Program-made: the position numbers and the translations under genes
In this document: one piece after another, positions 8,829 to 20,400 of the stretch
How the letters are laid out: each line of letters starts with the position of its first letter
Numbering within the stretch: position 1 is the stretch's first letter
Notes under the pieces: generated by a model
Seen by the model: the letters and a program-made list of their open reading frames with translations, nothing else
Told to the model about the DNA's origin: nothing
Database searches by the model: none
Source: a marine gamma proteobacterium HTCC2143
Lineage (GTDB): Bacteria > Pseudomonadota > Gammaproteobacteria > Pseudomonadales > Dasaniaceae
Length of the DNA: 64,000 bases
Reading direction: 5' to 3'
NCBI GenBank assembly: GCA_000169075.1
Contig: AAVT01000001.1
Location: forward strand, 819,201 to 883,200

Positions 8829-9785
8829 CTACTGACTACCCGCTAATTTACGACTGATGACGTCCATTAACGATCCGCCGATATCCATGTCGTATGCGTT
8901 GTCAATTTCGCGCACGCAGGTAGGGCTGGTAACATTGATCTCAGTGAGATAATCACCAATGACATCGATGCCGACGAAGAGTAACCCTTTTTCCCTGAGT
9001 GTTGGGCCAACCTGATTCGCAATCCAGCGGTCGCGCTCCGTTATTGGTTGTGCTCGACCGGTGCCACCAGCAGCTAGGTTGCCGCGGGTTTCTCCCTGCG
9101 AGGGTATCCGTGCCAGACAATAGTCTACAGGCTCTCCGTCAACTAACAAGATGCGTTTGTCGCCCTTAGTGATATCTGACAAAAAGCGCTGAGCCATAAT
9201 TGATTGTCCCCCGAAATCAGTCAGTGTTTCGAGAATGACGCCCAGATTGGGGTCGTTTTCTTTGACTCGAAAAATCGATGTTCCACCCATGCCGTCAAGG
9301 GGCTTGAAAATGACGTCTTTGTGCTGCCGATGAAAATCGCGAAGTATTTCATTGTCGCGGCTGACGACTAATGGTGGGCAGCATTCTGGGAACTGAGTGG
9401 CGAACATTTTTTCATTGCAGTCCCGAAGGCTTTGAGGTTTGTTGACAACGAGAGTGCCGAGTCTTTCTGCGGCTTCCAGAATATACGTGCTATAAATGAA
9501 CTCATTATCAAAAGGTGGATCTTTGCGCATCAGAATTACATCAAGTTCGCCGAGGTTGATGTCTTCCGCCTCTCCAAGCTGATAGTAGTCGTCAGTATCC
9601 CTGAAAACCTCGAGCGGGCGGACTCTGGCCCTTGGCTCCCCGCCTGACTGATAAAGGTCCTGTTGTCTCATATAGCTGAGCTGCCATCCGCGATCACTCG
9701 CCGCCCACAGCATAGCCAAGGTTGTATCTTTTTTAATATTGATGGATTCAATCGGGTCCATCACCACGCCGAGACGTATTTTCAT
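8829..9785 (-). CDS. gshB: Glutathione synthetase
   Basis: An ATP-grasp ligase joining gamma-glutamylcysteine and glycine to make glutathione. The 318-residue length matches the bacterial enzyme. It begins MKIRLGVVMDPIESINIKKD, typical of GshB; the ATP-grasp core includes VIFKPLDGMGGTSIF, the glycine-rich loop GETRGNLAAGG and the metal/product-site segment EINVTSPTCVREID. It is divergent from pilG across a 310-bp gap, the same arrangement as in Pseudomonas. Confidence 0.96.
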   Translation of the reverse strand: MKIRLGVVMDPIESINIKKDTTLAMLWAASDRGWQLSYMRQQDLYQSGGEPRARVRPLEVFRDTDDYYQLGEAEDINLGELDVILMRKDPPFDNEFIYSTYILEAAERLGTLVVNKPQSLRDCNEKMFATQFPECCPPLVVSRDNEILRDFHRQHKDVIFKPLDGMGGTSIFRVKENDPNLGVILETLTDFGGQSIMAQRFLSDITKGDKRILLVDGEPVDYCLARIPSQGETRGNLAAGGTGRAQPITERDRWIANQVGPTLREKGLLFVGIDVIGDYLTEINVTSPTCVREIDNAYDMDIGGSLMDVISRKLAGSQ

Positions 9786-10095
9786 TGTTTTCTCACAAAA
9801 TGACTCAATCGGCCGACAATAACGCTGAGTTATACCTAAAGTTGCTAGCTGCTTCTCACTTATAGGAGTAGGCGATATGACAATCGGCTTCTATACTGAT
9901 GTTAGCGACACGGTACGTTGCTAATGCTGACAAATCAAGGCTCAGGTGATAAGGCGCTCTGGCGGAATTTTACGCTATTTATTTTAGATTTATCGATAAA
10001 GCCTGAGACAGTATTAATTATTTATGGGCAGGGCTCCCGGAGAGGGAGGCGCTGCAGTGTAACAAGATTGAACATTGCTAATAAAGGCTGTAGGT
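9786..10095. other. Divergent gshB/pilG intergenic region
   Basis: This 310-bp gap must carry the promoters of gshB and of the pilGHIJ–chp operon. I see AT-rich stretches (for example around 9968–9992 and 10013–10023) and a short 5-bp hairpin CTCCC-GGAGA-GGGAG near 10034–10048, but no -35/-10 pair good enough to name and no convincing gene. Confidence 0.5.
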
Positions 10096-10476
10096 ATGGA
10101 AGGGAATTTTGAAAATCTAAAGGTCATGGTGATCGATGACAGTAAAACAATCCGTCGGACGGCGGAGACGTTGCTGAAGAAGGTAGGTTGTGAGGTGATT
10201 ACTGCTACCGATGGTTTTGATGCATTGGCTAAAATAGCTGATACCAAGCCAAATATTATCTTTGTCGATATTATGATGCCACGGTTAGATGGCTATCAGA
10301 CCTGCGCCTTGATTAAAAATAACAGCGAGTTTAAACAAATCCCAGTTATTATGTTGTCCAGTAAGGACGGGCTATTTGACAAGGCTAAGGGGCGTATTGT
10401 TGGTTCAGATGAATACCTAACCAAGCCTTTCAGTAAAAATGAGCTTATAGGTGCAATTGAAGCTCATGTGGGGTAG
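10096..10476 (+). CDS. pilG: Single-domain response regulator PilG
   Basis: A stand-alone CheY-like receiver that promotes pilus extension and cAMP signalling in the Pil-Chp pathway. I choose ATG 10096 (MEGNFENLKVMVIDDSKTIR), giving 127 residues; a TTG seven codons upstream opens the same frame but adds residues the family lacks. The phosphoacceptor is Asp58 in FVDIMMPRLDGYQ, the acidic pair is IDDS, and Thr/Lys switch residues lie in LTKPFSK. The sequence is very close to Pseudomonas PilG. It is the first gene of the cluster; pilH follows after 63 bp. Confidence 0.96.
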   Translation: MEGNFENLKVMVIDDSKTIRRTAETLLKKVGCEVITATDGFDALAKIADTKPNIIFVDIMMPRLDGYQTCALIKNNSEFKQIPVIMLSSKDGLFDKAKGRIVGSDEYLTKPFSKNELIGAIEAHVG

Positions 10477-10539
10477 AGCTGTGATTAGTAATCCGAGTAA
10501 TAAAATCAGGCATGAAGATGTAGTAAGGGTGGAGGATGT

Positions 10540-10902
10540 ATGGCTCGAGTTTTAATCGTTGATGATTCGCCGACGGAAACCCATAGAATGACGAAAATAT
10601 TGGATAAACACGGGTACGAGGTGATTACGGCTGACAGCGGCGAAGATGGCGTTGCTAAAGCTAAAGAAACGTTGCCCGATGTAGTATTGATGGATATTGT
10701 TATGCCCGGATTAAATGGCTTTCAGGCAACCCGCCAGCTCAGTAAAAATGCCAGCACGAGTCATATTCCAGTTATTATTGTCACTACTAAAGACCAAGAA
10801 ACGGATCGTCTTTGGGGTCAGCGCCAGGGAGCTAAGGGTTATCTGACGAAACCCATTGAAGACAGCGCGCTACTCAATACGATATCTGATGTGTTGGGCT
10901 AA
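10540..10902 (+). CDS. pilH: Single-domain response regulator PilH
   Basis: A 120-residue CheY-like receiver. The acidic pocket is IVDDS, the phosphoacceptor Asp52 in LMDIVMPGLNGFQ, and the conserved lysine is in YLTKPIED. In Pseudomonas PilH antagonises or acts as a phosphate sink for PilG and favours retraction. The start is preceded by GGAGG 5 nt upstream. It lies between pilG and pilI in the standard order. Confidence 0.95.
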   Translation: MARVLIVDDSPTETHRMTKILDKHGYEVITADSGEDGVAKAKETLPDVVLMDIVMPGLNGFQATRQLSKNASTSHIPVIIVTTKDQETDRLWGQRQGAKGYLTKPIEDSALLNTISDVLG

Positions 10903-10917
10903 AGGGAATCTTTTGAT

Positions 10918-11457
10918 ATGGGTAGTTCAATAGAGCCGTTTGCAACATTGCTGGATATTGCCCAGCGAAGTGTCGCTGCTGCTCAGGGGTTGCCGGCACA
11001 GAAAAACAGCAAACCGGAATGGTCGGGTATTGGGTTCAGACTAGTTGGCCATCGATTTGTTGCACCGATGGGCGAAATTGTCGAAATTCTCGCGCAGCCT
11101 GCCGCTACTCGCCTTCCCGGCGTACAGCCCTGGGTGCGTGGTGTCGCCAACGTTCGCGGTCGCTTGTTGCCTCTATTTGATTTAGAAAATTTTTTCGGAA
11201 GCAGTTTGGGTAGCCGTAAAAGTCGGAGGGTTCTGGCGTTGGAATTGGGGGACCTTTACAGCGGATTAATAGTTAGTGAGGTTTATGGTATGCAGCATAT
11301 ACCGACAGAAAACTTCAGTCATGAAACCCCCGAAAGCGTAGCTCCTTTAAAGCCATTTTTAGCCGGATCATATCAACATAATGATGAAGTTTGGTCAGTT
11401 TTTAGTCCGTTTAAACTGGCAAAAAACGCAGAATTTTTTAATGCGGCAGCCAACTAG
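10918..11457 (+). CDS. pilI: CheW-like coupling protein PilI
   Basis: A CheW-domain scaffold of 179 residues that couples the receptor PilJ to the kinase ChpA. The domain runs roughly from residue 36 to 170; recognisable pieces are GFRLVGHRFVAPMGEIVEIL and the coupling motif PWVRGVANVRGRLLPLFDLE. The N-terminal 35 residues are a typical PilI extension. It starts 15 bp after pilH and precedes pilJ by 74 bp. Confidence 0.93.
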   Translation: MGSSIEPFATLLDIAQRSVAAAQGLPAQKNSKPEWSGIGFRLVGHRFVAPMGEIVEILAQPAATRLPGVQPWVRGVANVRGRLLPLFDLENFFGSSLGSRKSRRVLALELGDLYSGLIVSEVYGMQHIPTENFSHETPESVAPLKPFLAGSYQHNDEVWSVFSPFKLAKNAEFFNAAAN

Positions 11458-11531
11458 TGGACAGTCGTACTATTTTTAACCTTGTAGTCAATAGCTTTAG
11501 TTAACCACAGCTAGCAGCGGAGAGACCCGGC

Positions 11532-13652
11532 ATGAATGCTAAAACAAGAGGCGCGGCAGGTAAGCTGCCCACAAACCGAGCCATAAGCTTTTTCCTGTTC
11601 TTGATGGTCGCCGGTATTATTGGTGCCAGCGTGAGTGCTTATCTCGTAGTCAGAGACGCCGGCTATGATGCTCGCTATCTAGAGTTAACGGGTGAGCTGA
11701 GGATCCTCTCGCAGCAGATATCGACAAGCTCCCGCCGTGCGACGGCCGGTGAGGCTGCAGCTTTTGATGAATTGTCAAAATCACGAAATCATTTTAACCA
11801 AACCATCGGGATATTGAAAAATGGTAATGCTTTATTGCCATCTCCCCAGCGTTTGTTGGTTGCTGAGCTGAGTGAGCTCGACGGACTTTGGCAAAACGTC
11901 AATACCGCCTCTTCAACAGTCGTTGACAACCGCGAACGTATCTTATTTCTGCATGAAGTTGCCAAAACGTTGAATGATTCGATTCCAGAATTGCAGGCAG
12001 AATACAATAATGTTGTGGAGATCTTGCTGGTCAACAAAGCGCCAGCGGATCAGGTTGCAGTTGCTCAGCGCCAATCGTGGCTGGCAGAGCGTATCGCGCG
12101 GAACGTTGACAAGATGTTACAAGGGGGTGGCGGAGCAACTGAAGCTGCTGACCAGTTTAATCTTGATGCGAGCCTATTTGGCTCAGTGCTGAATGGTATG
12201 CTGCAGGGCAACAAGGCCATGGGTATTTCCCGCGTAACCGATGGTGATGCGAAGGCTTCATTGGAAGAAATTAATAAGTTGTTCGAATTTGTTAGTGGCT
12301 CTGTGGACGGAATTTTTCAGGCATCTCCAGATCTTTTAAAAGCCCGAACAGCGGCAAACGAAATTGTGGTTGATTCACCTCAGGTGATGGAAGCTACCAG
12401 TAAATTAGCCGAGAAAATTACCGTGCTTGAAAGTGAGCGGACCATAACTGGGCCTCGGGCATTGATATTTGTCGCAATCACTTTATTTTCTTTAGCAATG
12501 ATCGGTATCCAGACCTTCCGTAACACCCAGTACCGACTTCGCGAAACTGGAGAGACCAATGAACGAAACCAAACAGCGATTCTGCGTTTACTTGATGAGT
12601 TAGCCGATCTCGCCGACGGTGACCTGACGACTACGGCAACGGTAACCGAGGACTTTACCGGAGCAATCGCTGATTCGATTAACTTCACTATCGATCAGTT
12701 AAGAATTTTAGTTTCTCAGATAAATGATACCGCGGTAAAAGTATCCGGCGCAGCTCAGGAAACGCAGTCCACGGCACTGCATCTGGCAGAGGCATCCGAG
12801 CACCAAGCACAGGAAATTGCCGGTGCGTCGGCGGCTGTCAATGAAATGGCAGTCACCATTGATCAGGTATCCTCAAACGCCTCGGAGTCATCGGGCGTTG
12901 CCGAACGGTCAGTAGCGATCGCAAACACCGGTGCAGAAGTTGTGCAGAATACCATAAACGGTATGGATAACATCCGTGAGCAAATTCAGGAAACATCGAA
13001 AAGAATTAAGCGATTAGGTGAATCTTCACAAGAAATTGGCGATATCGTATCGTTGATTAACGATATTGCGGACCAAACAAATATTCTGGCTCTGAATGCC
13101 GCTATTCAAGCGTCGATGGCAGGAGATGCGGGACGAGGGTTTGCGGTAGTCGCGGATGAAGTGCAGCGATTGGCAGAGCGTTCCTCCGCAGCGACTAAGC
13201 AGATTGAAGCGCTGGTTAAAACTATTCAGTCTGATACTAACGAGGCTGTTATTTCGATGGAGCAAACTACCGCAGAGGTTGTTCGGGGCGCGCGTCTTGC
13301 TCAAGACGCAGGAACGGCACTGGAAGAAATCGAAAAAGTATCTCAAGAATTAGCGGAGCTGATTCAAAACATCTCCAACGCTGCGCGTCAGCAAGCGTCT
13401 TCCGCGGGTCATATATCTAATACGATGAATGTTATTCAAGAAATCACAACACAAACGTCTTCCGGTACAACGGCAACAGCCGAATCAATTGGTAACCTTG
13501 CGGGCATGGCTAACGAATTACGTGAATCGGTGGCAGGTTTCAAGCTACCCGACGAAAATGGTTCCATAGTTGAGCTTGGGCACGTACAAAAAATTTACGA
13601 CGGGGCGGTTGAGGTAGCCGAGTCAAAGGCTGCATTAGCTGTAGTTGATTGA
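11532..13652 (+). CDS. pilJ: Type IV pilus chemoreceptor PilJ
   Basis: A methyl-accepting chemotaxis protein of 706 residues. Two membrane helices (about 19–41 and 311–330) flank a long helical periplasmic region with PilJ-type repeats. After a HAMP-like linker, the cytoplasmic signalling hairpin has its tip at about 511–530 ([14 protein letters not shown]) followed by [18 protein letters not shown]. PilJ senses pilus or surface state and controls ChpA. It has no C-terminal pentapeptide for tethering methylation enzymes. The methyltransferase gene that should follow, pilK, is a relic, so whether PilJ is still methylated here is open. Confidence 0.95.
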   Translation: MNAKTRGAAGKLPTNRAISFFLFLMVAGIIGASVSAYLVVRDAGYDARYLELTGELRILSQQISTSSRRATAGEAAAFDELSKSRNHFNQTIGILKNGNALLPSPQRLLVAELSELDGLWQNVNTASSTVVDNRERILFLHEVAKTLNDSIPELQAEYNNVVEILLVNKAPADQVAVAQRQSWLAERIARNVDKMLQGGGGATEAADQFNLDASLFGSVLNGMLQGNKAMGISRVTDGDAKASLEEINKLFEFVSGSVDGIFQASPDLLKARTAANEIVVDSPQVMEATSKLAEKITVLESERTITGPRALIFVAITLFSLAMIGIQTFRNTQYRLRETGETNERNQTAILRLLDELADLADGDLTTTATVTEDFTGAIADSINFTIDQLRILVSQINDTAVKVSGAAQETQSTALHLAEASEHQAQEIAGASAAVNEMAVTIDQVSSNASESSGVAERSVAIANTGAEVVQNTINGMDNIREQIQETSKRIKRLGESSQEIGDIVSLINDIADQTNILALNAAIQASMAGDAGRGFAVVADEVQRLAERSSAATKQIEALVKTIQSDTNEAVISMEQTTAEVVRGARLAQDAGTALEEIEKVSQELAELIQNISNAARQQASSAGHISNTMNVIQEITTQTSSGTTATAESIGNLAGMANELRESVAGFKLPDENGSIVELGHVQKIYDGAVEVAESKAALAVVD

Positions 13653-13699
13653 TTTACCTGTAATCGTTGAAAGTGTGACTTTTTTTACAATGAGGAAAA

Positions 13700-14381
13700 A
13701 TGACAGATGCTCTCCGGCGGACTTGATGACCTGCCTGTATTCAGTATCGAAGAATATGTTCGCAGGTAAACTACCCTGGAAGCGCTTAGCGATTTTTTTC
13801 AGCCTCCGTCAATTTTCGGAAGGGCTTGAACCTTCGAATGTGAAAGGCTGACATTATAAACTACGATTAATACGTATCGACAGATAAGTGCGGTGCCGGA
13901 TGGACTCGTAGAGTGGATGCACCTAGTCTGTAGAGGGTTTATGAAGGAACTCCGCTTTTGTTCGTGACGGCGCTGATATTATTTTGACGGTGGTAGCCGT
14001 CGCTAAAGAAGGTTGTTATTCGCAGCGATACTTGGATGGAATGTTGCCAGCAATGAAAAACAAGCATTTTTCCGACTTACTGATGTTCGCTATGAAGTCG
14101 CAGCCGACTTGAGGCATAGAATATGTTTTATGCGAAATAGTATCCTAGAGCTCAATATCGCTCCTGAATTTGAAATGGATGCTATCTGTTGTCGGAATGT
14201 ATTGATGCAATTCCGTTATGAAGTACAGCTAGAAGTTTTGGATGTTTTGGCAAAGTGTTTAAAACCCAATGGCTTACTGCTTATTGCTCCGGGAGAGCCA
14301 ATGAGTTGGAAACACCTTTTGATGAGCCGAAGTACTAATCGAACGGCGCAGGCATATACTAGAAATAGCAATAATAGCTGA
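13700..14381 (+). pseudogene. pilK: pilK (CheR-type methyltransferase) relic
   Basis: No intact gene lies in the 790 bp between pilJ and chpA, but pieces of a CheR methyltransferase occur in order in different frames. An N-terminal start MLSGGLDDLPVFSIEEYVRR (13707–13766) is followed by a stop. A decayed counterpart of the ETRFFR motif lies near 13939–13968. The stretch AVAKEGCYSQRYLDGMLP (13996–14049) then shifts frame at a five-T run (14067–14071) into RHRICFMRNSILEL, DAICCRNVLMQF and LKPNGLLLIAPGEP, the classic CheR C-terminal half. The SAM motif I region (GEEPYS equivalent) is missing, about 60 residues in all. A GAGG Shine-Dalgarno sequence is still present before ATG 13700. It cannot make an active enzyme. 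Confidence 0.85.
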
Positions 14382-14444
14382 GCATGAACGGTTGGTTTTA
14401 GATATCGGCTGCTAGCACATGACCAACTACAAGGTTGTATATTT

Positions 14445-17400
14445 ATGAGTGAGCGTCAGGATTTTATCGCGCTGGATTGGGTGACTGGAGAGATAGATGA
14501 GACGCTAAAGCAGGCGTCTCTGTCACTCGAAGCGTTCATCATTAATCGAGATGATGATTCTAACTTGCGATTTTTTCTTTCGCATATTCACCAGGTACAT
14601 CGGACTTTGCAAATGGTCGAGTTCCCTGATGCAGCGCTTCTAGCCGAAGAAATGGAAGCGTTGGCCGACGGGCTGATTCAGCAAAATATTCACAGTAGTC
14701 ACATTGAAGATGCCTTGGTTGTGTTGCAAAACGCGATTACTCAATGCCCACTATATCTTGAGCAGGTAAAGCTATCTCGCCACCGCTTACCTGCGATGCT
14801 AATCCCAGTTTTGAATGACCTACGGGCAGCCCGGGGTGAGCATTTGCTCTCAGAAACTGTTCTTTTCGCGCCGGATCTTAGTGGTTTAAATCAGACGATT
14901 GACAACGATCAGTTGTCCATTCCTGATAGTGAACTGATAGAGATTGCGCAAAAACTACGGCAAATGTTTCAGGTTGCGTTGTTGGGTGTAATTCGTGGAA
15001 ATGATGTCAAAAATAATCTGAACTATCTGGCAAAAGTTTGTGCCCGATTGGTGAAGCTCAGCAAAGGGTTCCCGCCACAAGCTCTGTGGAAGATATGTAT
15101 AGCGGTGTTGGAAGGTTTGCTGAATGGTTCGATTGAGATCAGTGTCGCGATCAAAATGTTACTACGCCAAGTTGACCGGCAGGTAAAATCACTGGTCGAA
15201 TCAGGTGCTTTGGGGATGCGTCAGGCACCACCCGAAGATCTTGTCAGAAATCTGCTTTATTATGTTGCTCGAAGTCAATCAACCTCTCGATTTATTTCAG
15301 AGGCTAAATCCGAGTTTTCGCTAGCATCTTCCTTGATTGTGGAGGGTGAATTCAGTAACAAAAAAATGACAGCGGCTGATAACATTGCTAAGGATTTAGT
15401 AACTCATGCGCTGATTCGAGAATTGGTGTCTGTGAGAGATGTGCTTGATGTAAGTAATCTTCTTTTCACCATGCCTTCAATAATGGTAAGGCTAAAAGCG
15501 ATCGATGACGCAATGGCTATGCTGGGCATGGTGGCATCGCTTAAAAAATTAAAAAAAATTCACCATTGTTTGACTGTCGCCTCGGAAAACGCCTATTCGA
15601 TCGATGACGAATGGCTGGACGATGTCAAAAATAAAATTGTCGATTTGGAAGCGAACTTACGGCCTGCCGATATCCCAGAGCTAAATAACAGCAGGGAGTT
15701 ATTTAATGACAGTGAGGAGGCTCAGCAACAGCTTGATAAAGCTTTTAGCTCTGTTATACGTGAGTCTCGCCAGGGGCTAGAACATGTGCGGGAGGCGATC
15801 ATTAAATTTGTTGCTACTCAAGGGGATCAACAATGTTTAAAGCAAATGCCAGAGCTGTTGGCAAATATTGCTGGTAGTTTACGAATGATACCCTTGGCGA
15901 GAGCGCCAGACTTGTTGCTGTCTTGCGGACGATATATTACAGGCAGACTACTCACAGAAAGTTCTTTTGCCGATTGGCAGCAACTCGATAAGCTAGCCGA
16001 TGCAATCACCTCCGTCGATTATTATCTCGAACGTCTAGACAGTCTAGGCGACGCCGAAGAACGCAATATCTTGGAGGTTGCAGTCACAAGTGTTGCGGAG
16101 CTAGGATATCCGATTATCAGCGATGAAAAACGTTTAGCTGATGAAATTGACCCTGAGATATTAGAAATTTTCGTCGAAGAAGTTGCTGAGGTTCTTGCAG
16201 AAATTGATCAATGCCTGCTGCAATGGAATGATAATTATAGCAACCAAGAACTGGGTAATGTCGTTCGGCGGGCCTTTCACACATTGAAAGGCAGCGGGCG
16301 AATGGTCGGTGCTAGCGACGTGGGTGACTTGGCTTGGTCGATTGAAAATATGTTGAATCGAGTCTTGGAGGGTTCAATAACAATGGATGCCCCTAGGTTG
16401 AATTTAATTGTCGAAGCCCGGCATGAAATTCCTACATGGGTTGACGCCTATGAGCATGGCACGGACCTAGACAAATCACTGCTACTGTCGATCATTCATA
16501 GAGCCTCAGCGTTTAGCGATGAACAGGATCCGTTGCTTGAGCCGGAAGACGTTATAGCCCCGACTTTAGCCGATGGGGCAGGGACTGATGCAGTCGCTAT
16601 AGCAGAGCAGCTTATAGAAGAAGCCTCAGGCGAGGCTGAACAAAAATCAGCTGACAATGTTATGGCGTCGTTATTTAGTGAGACTATGGATGGCGAATTA
16701 TTGGAAATTTTTGCCACGGAAGCTGCTGCTCATGGTCAGGTGTTAGACGATTTTATTTCTCATTGCCGCGATTTGGCAGGCCCTGCAGAATTAACAGATG
16801 AACTACAGCGCGCATTACATACGTTAAAAGGTAGTGCCAATATGGCTGGGATAACGCCAGTTGTTACTATCGTGACGCCACTAGAACATACGGTTAAAGA
16901 GTTGCGTGCTAGTCAGTTAAAAGTCGATGAGGAATTACTTGCATTACTGGAGAGGGGTTCTCTCTATCTAAAGGCCGGCATAGAGCAACTCGCCTCTTCA
17001 CCGCTGCAGCCTTTTTCAGACGCCGATCATTATACCGCCCAGCTTAAGTCACTACTTGAGTATCGGATAGCGAAGATCATAGATACAGAAGCGGAAGAAA
17101 AAGGTATACCACCGGAGGCGCTTAATAATTTTTTGACAACTAGCCTCGATCTGATTATAGAAATATCCGGCAAGTTAGTGCTGTGGCAGCAGGGAGATTA
17201 CGATCTTTCAGAACTTGGTCATTTTCAACAATCAATGAATGACTTTGTTAAGCATGCTGCTTCGGTCAATATGTCCGGCCCGGTAGAATTTGGAAAGGTA
17301 CTTCAAATATTTTACAGGCGTGGTGCCGCACAAGAAAACGGTCACCCCTCAGACGATTTTTTCCGATTGGCTGAAAATGGAAATGATTGCTTAATTGACA

Positions 17401-20400
17401 TGTTGGATCAAATTGCTGGACAGCAAACGCCCACATTTAATAGGCCTCTACTAAGCGATATTGAAAACTTCCAATTTCTTACTGTTGAGTCGGCAGCGAA
17501 CGATGGCACTGATGAGAAGGTGATCTCACCGCCAGCAGAGGCTAATGAAACCGAGTCAGAAGATCATGCAGTTGTCGCCGATGATGATTTCGATGCGTTG
17601 CTTGGAGAATTTGATGGCGACACACTGATAGCGGTGTTGTCAGAGGACGCGGAGTTGATGGCGAACTCGGCGATAGTTGATGACGATTTCGCTGATGTCA
17701 TTGGGCGGACAGTCATCGCTGGCGATTCTTCTGAATCGGATCAACCGGGAAAATCAGACGCAGCGATCGCCAAATCTGCAGGCGAAGATGCAGAGTCTGC
17801 GGCCACCAGCGTCGATACCGATGAGCAAACTTTCCACGATCTTCCAGAAGTATTGAATTCAAAGCAGATTACCCCGGTGATGGCAGAGTTGGTCGAGGAG
17901 CCGGTTACTGCAGGCAACGGGAAATTTGGGAATGTATCGTCGGCTGGGAATCGACAGTCTGTTTTTACCCAAGATAGCGATGACGATATTGATCGTGAAA
18001 TCCTTGAAATATTTTTAGAAGAAGCAGATGAGTTATTAGAAAATATTGATGAGACTATTCATAGTTGGAGCGTTGAGCGTGACAAACGGGAGTATTTTGA
18101 CGATATGCTTCGGATCTTACATACGCTAAAGGGGGGCGCTCGGCTAGCCGGACTAACTTCGCTAGGCGATTTGAGTCACAACTTTGAAACATCTTTGGCC
18201 CATCTGGAAGGAAAAAATGGTGAGATAGACGAAAACACTCTGGTGTCTTGTCAGCGCTATCAAGATCAGCTGATTGAGCAGATAGCAGCTATTAAATCAG
18301 GTACTGGCATCGATGAGGGGCAGCAAAATATTGATGGTGCGTTCATTCCAATCGACGCTGACAGTGTTGAGGAGTTCGCTTCTGAAGCGACAATAGAAGG
18401 TCCCCTTGCAGTCGATATAACAGTCGATGAACTTAAACCTTCATCGCAAACGTCGGACGAACTCGATCGGGAAGTGAGTCGCGAACTGAGCGATTTAATT
18501 CCAGATGCTCGGGTTGAAGAATCGGCGGTGTGTGAATTAGAATCCGACAATACTAAACAGGGCTTTCCCGAGGCTGAAAGCGCTCCGGATAAAATAGCTG
18601 TTTTGAAAGATGTTGACCCCATTAAAGTCAGTTTCCCCAGGTCTGTTGCACCATTAGAGGCAGTTTCGCTAGCGGTAGACCCTGCGATAAAAAAAGCGCC
18701 ACAGGAAATGGTCAAGGTATCTGCACAGTTGCTAGAAGAGCTGGTTAATCTTGCCGGTGAAACGTCAATCTCTCGAGGTCGTGCAGAAGAGCAAATATCC
18801 GAATTAGTCGCTTCCCTTGATGATATGCAGATAACCGTAGATCGATTGCAAGAGCAGGTCAGGCGGCTCGATATGGAAACTGAGCAACAGATCCTCTATC
18901 GCCAAGAACAGGTTGAAATTGAGGGCTCAGAAGGCTTCGATCCGTTAGAAATGGATCGATATTCCCAATTGCAGCAATTATCGCGATCGCTGTTGGAATC
19001 ATCCTCGGATTTGGTCGATATCAAGAGTACTCTCGCAGAAAAATCCCGCGACATGGAAACATTGTTGATTCAACAGTCGCGAATCAATACTGACTTGCAG
19101 GAGGGGCTGATGCGATCGCGCATGGTCCCTTTCTCTAAAATGGTTCCGAGACTGCGAAGAATTATTCGTCAGGTCAGTGGTGAGCTCGGCAAAAAAGTTG
19201 ATTTTCATCTCAGTAACATCGAAGGCGAACTCGATCGTACGGTATTGGATAGAATGGTCTCTCCACTTGAGCATATGCTTCGCAATGCAGTCGACCATGG
19301 TATCGAGTCGACCGATGAGCGTGATGCTGCTGGAAAGCCGAGAAGAGGTAGCGTGACGCTGGACCTTTTGCGAGAGGGCGGTGAAATTGTATTCAGCCTC
19401 AGTGATGATGGGGCTGGTGTTAATTTCGATGCGGTAAAAAAGAAGGCGATTGACCGTGGGCTAATGATGCCTAATTCAAATTTAGCCGATCATGAAATTG
19501 CTCAATTTATTCTACAGCCAGGTTTTAGTACGGCAGAAGAGGTGACTCAGATATCAGGGCGTGGTGTCGGAATGGATGTTGTTAACAGTGAAATTAAGCA
19601 ATTGGGTGGATCGATGGATATACAGTCCGTCGCCGGCAAAGGGTCACGTTTTACAGTTCGCCTCCCATTTACTGTTTCTGTAAACCGAGCCTTAATGGTT
19701 AGCGTCAGTGGCGACAGCTATGCGATTCCCTTAAATACCATTGAGGGTATTGTCCGTGTCAGTCCATTTGAGCTCGAGGCCTATTATCAGCCGGATGCGC
19801 CATTGTTCGAATATGCGGGACAACCTTACACGTTACGCTATATGGGGGGGCTGCTAAACAGAGGCGAAACTCCTAGTCTAGAGGGTCATTCTACGCCACT
19901 ACCTGTCGTGCTAGTTCGAGGGGGTGAACATGCCATAGCTGTCCAAGTCGACAGTTTGATGGGCTCACGGGAGATTGTTGTTAAACCCTTGGGGCCACAA
20001 TTTAGTGCGGTGCAGGGCTTATCAGGCGCTACCGTGCTAGGGGATGGTAATGTCGTTGTTATTCTGGATTTACTGGCGTTAATTCGTGCGGACGCGTCGA
20101 CTATTTATGATGACCTTCAACTGCCAAAAATTAAAGTTCCGGACGATGATGATGGTTTGGTGGTGATGGTGGTCGATGATTCTGTGACAGTGCGCAAAGT
20201 TACTTCCCGTCTGCTGGAGCGACATGGGATGGATGTGCTGCTGGCAAAGGACGGAGTTGATGCGGTCATGCAATTACAGGACCTTGATCGGATTCCGGAT
20301 GTAATGCTGCTGGATATTGAAATGCCGAGGATGGACGGATTTGAAGTTGCTAGTCGTATTCGCCACAATAGCCGTCTGCAAGATATCCCCATCATTATGA

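Noticed and set aside
9918..10112. 64-codon open frame upstream of pilG
   Set aside because: No ribosome site, atypical composition, and it runs into pilG; it is best seen as promoter DNA.
13645..13851. 68-codon open frame after pilJ
   Set aside because: It lies over the pilK relic in a frame with no recognisable protein character and starts inside pilJ.
18266..18715. 149-codon serine-rich antisense frame within chpA
   Set aside because: The low-complexity product mirrors the acidic linker of ChpA on the other strand.
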